Positions 6,614 to 9,968 of a DNA stretch of 9,968 bases are shown piece after piece (the first letter of the stretch is position 1; each line of letters starts with the position of its first letter). The position numbers and the translations under genes were made by a program. The notes beneath the pieces were generated by a model. It did no database searches. It was not told where the DNA came from and saw nothing but the letters and a program-made list of their open reading frames with translations. Location: the NCBI GenBank assembly GCA_012797095.1, contig JAAZPS010000231.1, forward strand, positions 1 to 9,968, given 5' to 3'. Source of the DNA: Bacillota bacterium (GTDB taxonomy: Bacteria > Bacillota > Dethiobacteria > DTU022).

Positions 6614-6806
6614 GCAGATAATTCCTTTCCCCTTCTGGACCGAATATCTCCCGGTGCCAACATCACACGCTACTATATGGCAAAAGCCTGTACCGCGAAT
6701 CCCGGCCGATCAGGCATAAATCGATAGAATGGGTTGAGGTGAAGGACTAAATTTTAAGAACAATAAAGAGGCGCTGTTTGAAGAAAGCTTGCAGCGGTTG
6801 CGCAGC
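6614..6806 (+). pseudogene. C-terminal remnant of a second AbiEii-family nucleotidyltransferase
   Basis: Reading across frames gives a string that matches the end of the intact gene at 272-910. 6614-6681 reads ADNSFPLLDRISPGANITRY (then YMA), against LLPLLAQKFPDAHINQYHMI in the intact gene. 6682-6747 reads KSLYRESRPIRHKSIEWVEV then KD, against KSL...PIMHKPTEWVDVKD. 6759-6806 reads NNKEALFEESLQRL, matching the tail position. At least two frameshifts (in the A run near 6682 and between 6748 and 6759) and an internal deletion are needed, so the gene is dead. The front half, with the GGTAL and DxD motifs, is absent. Bases 6477-6613 show nothing I recognise. The remnant is divergent from the intact copy, so it came from a different homologue rather than a recent duplication. 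Confidence 0.58.
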
Positions 6807-6829
6807 TGGTCTCAGCATAGGGCCATCTT

Positions 6830-6973
6830 TTATGCCAGGGGCAACTCATTAAAATCATCCATGGCAATATACTTTTTTACCGTTTTCACATCGTGTCCCG
6901 TGGTTCTAGCTATCTCAGCATAACTCATTCCTTTTTCAAAGAACATTTCTCTGATAGAATCAACTTGCGCCAT
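6830..6973 (-). pseudogene. istA: IS21 transposase IstA, N-terminal fragment
   Basis: A 47-residue fragment with the IstA helix-turn-helix: MAQVDSIREMFFEKGMSYAE, then IARTTGHDVKTVKKYI and the typical DDFNE that follows it. Full IstA proteins are several hundred residues and carry a DDE catalytic domain, which is absent. ATG 6973 is preferred: AGGAGG lies 9 bases upstream and directly abuts the alternative ATG at 6982. The fragment stops at TAA 6830 right after the DNA-binding domain. A short protein that still binds IS ends is conceivable, but decay is the simpler view. Confidence 0.72.
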
Positions 6974-7061
6974 TGTCAGCATCCTCCTGGATCCTCCCCT
7001 CATAGTTAGCGCTACAAGGGGATGGTTTCTTGGGGGCTGCTGCAATGGCCTTCTTTCTACC

Positions 7062-7119
7062 TGCAACAACAGGGAATTACACCTTGCAACTTCAGGGAAC
7101 CCTAACCTGCAATCCCTGG
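7062..7119. repeat. End-type repeats upstream of the istA fragment
   Basis: TGCAACAACAGGGAA (7062-7076) and TGCAACTTCAGGGAA (7085-7099) match at 13 of 15 bases, spaced 23 apart. A third partial copy, TGCAATCCCTGG, starts at 7108. Clustered repeats like these are known at the ends of IS21-family elements, where the transposase binds. Confidence 0.5.
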
Positions 7120-7189
7120 TAAATCTATTCTACAAAAAATATGGTGGTTCCGTTGACTGCGACTGGTTTGCTTCCAGGCTGTTGCGCAG

Positions 7190-8760
7190 CTACAAGCAGG
7201 AAGGTTGTTCGTGGTCTGCAGGCCCGGCGGTGGTTGTTTGAATCTCCAGGATCCGGTCGATGCGGAAATTTCGCTGGGCTTTCCGGGTATGACAGTAGGC
7301 CTTCACCCCCAGATAGGTTTTCTCCTTGTACTCCATATCCCCGATATATGTGGGGCTGATGATCCGTCCGCTCTTTTCGTCCTTTGCATTGAGGTAGGTG
7401 ATCTGTAGGGGAGTGCTGCCAGCCAGAGCCTGCTCGATCAGCCGGGTTTTTTCAGCGAGGGGCATCCTTTTCTCGGAAAGCCGGTACTGGCACCCGGTAA
7501 CAAATCTGAGCACTCGCCAGTCGACCCGAACATCTTTCTCCCTGATCTCCTTTTCCAGGTAGATCCCTTCCAGAGTGCGGCATCGGGAAAGGGCCACATA
7601 GAGCTGCCCGGGGGCGAAGGTGCCCTTGCCCAGGTCGACGGCGACGCGGTCAAAGGTTTTGCCCTGGCTTTTGTGGATCGTGATCGCCCAGGCGAGCTTC
7701 AGCGGGTACTGCTTGAAGGTGCCGATCGCTTCCGAGGCCACAGTTTTTTTCTCTCCGTCCCAGAGATAACGGTTAATATGCCATTTGAAGGGTTTTACCG
7801 TTTCCATCTCTGCGCCGTGCAGCTTGACTGTCAGGCTGCTTTTCCCGATCTCGCTCACTGTACCGAGGGTACCGTTGATCCAGCGTCCTGCGGAATCGTT
7901 GTTCAGGAGCATCACCTGGGCCCCTTTTTTCAGCTGCAGCAGCTCGGAGGCGGGAAAATACTTCTGATCGATCTGTCCGCTGCTTTCGGCGGTGAAATGA
8001 CTGCATTTACCCGGCAGTTTTTCCAGCTCGGCCCCGTTTTTTTTTCGGCCATGGCGTTGGTGGTGGTCAGGTAGATCGTTTCATCGGGCAGCCGGCGGTT
8101 GCCGCCGGCACGGTGGTTGAGCACCTCCAGATCTGCAGCGGTAACGGTCTTGTTGCGGATCTTGTTGAGCAGCCCGATGAAGAGGGGGTCGCTCTGGCGG
8201 TAGATCTTCTCCAGCTCGACGAAAGCGCAGTCCAGTTCCCGAAAGGCCCGGGCGTCGAAAAAATACTCGCTTTGGTAGTGCTCCCTGAAGATCTGCCGCT
8301 CCCGGCCGGTCACCACAGGGGGGATCTGGTAAAGGTCGCCGATGAAGATCATCTGCAGTCCGCCAAAGGGGGTTCCCGGTCTTTTCCCGTTTACCCGCAA
8401 GAACTGATCCACGCAATCGAGAAGATCGGCGCGGACCATGGAGATCTCGTCGATAACGATGGCGTCGAGATTCCGGTAAAGCGGCGAGGCCCTCTTTCCG
8501 GCGCTATCTTTTACCTGCTCCACGGTCACATCGGGCCTGAACCCAAAAAAGGAGTGGATGGTCTGGCCGGATATATTGACCGCGGCCACCCCGGTGGGGG
8601 CCAGCACCACTATATTCTTGGCGGTGGTGGCGCGAAAGTACTCCAGAAGGGTCGATTTGCCCGTCCCGGCCCGCCCGGTAACAAAGATATCCCGGTTTGT
8701 TTTCTCCATCAGCTGCAGTGCCCGGGCAAAGCAGCTGTTTATCTCGATCTTTCTGTGCAT
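7190..8760 (-). CDS. PIF1-like (RecD/Dda-type) helicase with C-terminal WYL-like domain, split by a frameshift
   Basis: A superfamily 1B DNA helicase of 523 residues if one base is restored. Part one (8760 to about 8040) has Walker A GRAGTGKST (29-37), motif APTGVAA, Walker B IVIDEISMV with D104 and E105, GDLYQIPPV (141-149) and R188 of the YRQSD motif. It ends TTTNAMAEKK. Part two then picks up in the next frame with NGAELEKLPGK, GAQVMLLNND, GRWINGTLG, AITIHKSQG and YVALSRC (helicase motifs V-VI). Residues about 450-507 (ITYLNAKDEKSGRIISPTYI, YLGVKAYC, NFRIDRILEIQ) resemble a WYL ligand- or nucleic-acid-binding domain. The break lies in nine A on the coding strand. Unshifted reading gives 36 foreign codons and a stop at 7930. 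The start is ATG 8760 with AAGGGAG six bases upstream; the frame stays open to 8940 without family-like sequence. Likely a DNA repair or replication helicase; no partner gene is adjacent. Confidence 0.9.
8037..8045 (-). other. Run of nine A on the coding strand: frameshift or slippage site
   Basis: The plus strand has nine T, read as nine A in the helicase message, between GCCG and CGGGGCC. Ten A would join the two halves as AEKKNGAELEKL; seven would give AEKNGAELEKL. Runs this long are known sites of polymerase slippage and also of sequencing error. Confidence 0.85.
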
Positions 8761-9199
8761 GGGCAGCTCCCTTCCGCGGGAAGCCGGGTGGTTTCCCTGA
8801 GCGACCATCCCTGTCTTCCTTTTTTCTACTGCCGGCCAGATCATTCCTGCAGCGGCCAGACGGTTCATGGCCCGGTGGTGCTGCAGGGGGGCTTTTCGGG
8901 AGCCGGGAACTTCCCAGCAGAGAAGAAAAGAAGGATCCATATTTCAAAAGTGAGACCGATCAGGTATCCTTCAGGTAGATCTATATTGCATCGTAGCAAG
9001 ATCCCGATCAGGCAACAGGACGGGTGGTTGGAAACGGCTGCTCGCACGATCAGCCGTTCCCAGGGGGCTTTCGGGGGTAACTTGTTTAAGTATCAAAGGG
9101 AATACAGCACCCTTGAGGAAGCGAAATGATTGATCTCTATTGCGGTTGACCTGTAACGAAACCTGTTTTTTTGCCACTATCCATATGAGAGGGGGATCG
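8761..9199. other. Divergent intergenic region between helicase and sigma factor
   Basis: No supported gene. A hairpin with 8-bp stem AACGGCTG/CAGCCGTT (9033-9040 and 9051-9058, 10-base loop) is clear, but no T tract follows on either strand, so it is not a typical terminator. The nine-base word CCGATCAGG occurs at 8956-8964 and 9004-9012. TTGACC at 9146-9151 could be a -35 box but has no -10 at a normal distance. The GTAACGAAAC just after it vaguely recalls ECF-type -35 elements, without a convincing partner. Confidence 0.4.
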
Positions 9200-9688
9200 A
9201 TGATCGATATTGAACAGCTGTATCGAAAATATCGCCAGGGTATTTTTAACCACCTGTACTGGTTGACCCATGATCCCGACCTTTCGGAGGATCTGTTGCA
9301 GGAAACATTTCTGCAAGCGATCAAGGGCCTCCGGGCCTACAGGGGCGGCAGCACGGTGAAGACATGGCTTTTTTCCATCGCCCGCCATCTCTGGATCGGA
9401 CATCTACGAAAAAAGAGGCTCATCGTTGCCGACGCCGATATCGGCAGTATTGTTGTTGCCGTCGATTACGAGACAGAGCTGCACCATAAAGAGATCATCG
9501 AGAGGATCTTCACCCTGGTAGAGAGCAAGGATGATCGATCGAGAGTTATATTTCTGCTGCGGGCTGAAGGGTACAGTTACCACGAGATAGCGGAAAGGGT
9601 CAAGGTAAGCGAGAGCTCGGCGCGGGTTATCAATTTCAGAACAAGGAAGTGGATCAAGGGGATCCTGGAGAAGGAGGGTTATCGGTAG
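9200..9688 (+). CDS. ECF-family RNA polymerase sigma factor (sigma-70 regions 2 and 4)
   Basis: A 162-residue extracytoplasmic-function sigma factor that would direct RNA polymerase to a small stress or envelope regulon. Region 2 covers residues about 5-71, with the core-binding DPDLSEDLLQETFLQA (25-40) and the -10 recognition stretch TWLFSIARHLWIGHLRKK. A short linker follows. Region 4 covers about 108-158, with the helix-turn-helix YSYHEIAERVKVSESSARV (125-143) for -35 binding. Length and layout are typical. The start is ATG 9200, with AGAGGGGG (9188-9195) four bases upstream, instead of ATG 9140, whose extension carries no family sequence. The stop overlaps the next gene's start as TAGTG. 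That coupling and the type of partner suggest activity is held down by the anti-sigma factor until a signal arrives. Its regulon and signal cannot be read here. Confidence 0.95.
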   Translation: MIDIEQLYRKYRQGIFNHLYWLTHDPDLSEDLLQETFLQAIKGLRAYRGGSTVKTWLFSIARHLWIGHLRKKRLIVADADIGSIVVAVDYETELHHKEIIERIFTLVESKDDRSRVIFLLRAEGYSYHEIAERVKVSESSARVINFRTRKWIKGILEKEGYR

Positions 9689-9968
9689 TGGTTGATTGCG
9701 AGGTGATCAGGGATCTGATTCCGCTGGTCAACGATGATGTCGCCAGCGAGGAGAGCAAAAGGGTGGTCAATGCTCATTGCGAGAGGTGCGGCGATTGCCG
9801 CCGGCTTCTGCTCGATGAAGGGGGCGGCCAACCGGATGATAACAGGATTATCCGGGCCCTGAAAAGAAGTGTTCTGACAACCCAGCTCGCTGTTCTGGCA
9901 GGTGGCATCCTCATCGGAATCTGGTTTACAGGTTCGAATAATATCCTGTACAATTTTTATATCATGCC
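9688..9968 (+). CDS. Zinc-finger anti-sigma factor (zf-HC2), partial at window end
   Basis: The first 93 codons of a membrane anti-sigma factor, running off the right edge. GTG 9688 overlaps the sigma stop by one base, with AAGGAGGG at 9671-9678. The N-terminus follows the zinc-binding anti-sigma pattern: C4, then IRDLIPLVNDDVASEESKR, then H30-x3-C34-x2-C37. The cytoplasmic domain is thus intact and should clamp the sigma factor. A transmembrane helix (about 62-81, TTQLAVLAGGILIGIWFTG) follows, leaving a C-terminal sensor part outside the cell that is not seen here. C31 next to H30 adds an extra cysteine that might support redox sensing, but this is speculative. Confidence 0.88.
   Translation, partial: MVDCEVIRDLIPLVNDDVASEESKRVVNAHCERCGDCRRLLLDEGGGQPDDNRIIRALKRSVLTTQLAVLAGGILIGIWFTGSNNILYNFYIM

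Larger units (their letters stand above)
6830..7119 (-). mobile_element. IS21-family insertion sequence fragment
   Basis: Contains the front of an istA-type transposase and, upstream of it, repeated TGCAA-type sequences like the multiple end repeats of IS21 elements. The rest of istA, all of istB and the far end are missing. Limits are approximate: the exact element tip cannot be fixed without a full copy for comparison. An 11-base direct repeat, GTTGCGCAGCT, lies on both sides (6797-6807 and 7181-7191); it is longer than a usual IS21 target duplication. Between 7110 and 7189 a short plus-strand frame reads NLFYKKYGGSVDCDWFASRL, which I cannot assign. Confidence 0.5.

Noticed and set aside
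8113..9129. Long plus-strand open frame of 338 codons
   Set aside because: Most of it lies opposite the helicase, whose motifs are unmistakable; the part past 8760 has no family-like sequence and no ribosome binding site.
9130..9157. Sigma-A promoter TTGATC/TGTAAC for the sigma gene
   Set aside because: Both boxes match only four of six and the spacing is 16; not better than chance in this region.
9925..9950. tRNA T-arm-like GGTTCGAAT
   Set aside because: Lies inside the anti-sigma coding frame with no cloverleaf around it.

Overview
The window looks like an accessory stretch of chromosome from an anaerobic, low-to-medium GC Gram-positive bacterium. A Clostridia or Peptococcaceae-like Bacillota is my inference, not a proof. 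The reasons are strong AGGAGG-type ribosome binding sites, sigma-A-like promoters, a corrinoid protein/URO-D methyltransferase pair of the kind common in acetogens and syntrophs, and a Firmicutes-style ECF sigma factor with a zinc-finger anti-sigma partner. No rRNA, tRNA, CRISPR array or phage gene was seen.

Layout. (1) 3-910, plus strand: a two-gene toxin-antitoxin-like pair, a small DUF6922-like protein followed by an AbiEii/AbiGii nucleotidyltransferase. Behind it, about 931-1110, lies a short decayed coding remnant. (2) 1231-2730, plus: a membrane-anchored diguanylate cyclase with an external solute-binding sensor domain and its own promoter. (3) 3072-4965, minus: a two-gene operon, corrinoid protein then URO-D-family methyltransferase. 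It has a promoter at 5176-5204, a roughly 200-nt leader and a strong terminator hairpin at 3008-3037. (4) 5276-7190: a decay zone. It holds a small hypothetical ORF, an Rpn/PD-(D/E)XK pseudogene broken by one stop and one frameshift, the C-terminal remnant of a second AbiEii gene, and an IS21-family transposase fragment with its end repeats. (5) 7190-8760, minus: a PIF1-like helicase with a C-terminal WYL-like domain, split by a one-base shift in a run of nine A. (6) 9200 to the right edge, plus: an ECF sigma factor and the start of its anti-sigma factor, overlapping by one base.

How the genes work together. The AbiEii pair is probably a type IV-like toxin-antitoxin or abortive-infection module. 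The corrinoid and URO-D proteins should act as one methyl-transfer system: an unseen substrate methyltransferase would load the corrinoid, and the URO-D protein would move the methyl group on. The sigma/anti-sigma pair is a self-contained signalling unit. No single system ties the window together. The Rpn, IS21 and second AbiEii remnants show repeated gain and loss of mobile or defence genes at this locus. The points most worth a second look are the poly-A frameshift in the helicase-WYL gene, the missing canonical zinc ligands in the URO-D methyltransferase, and the presence of one intact and one decayed AbiEii locus.
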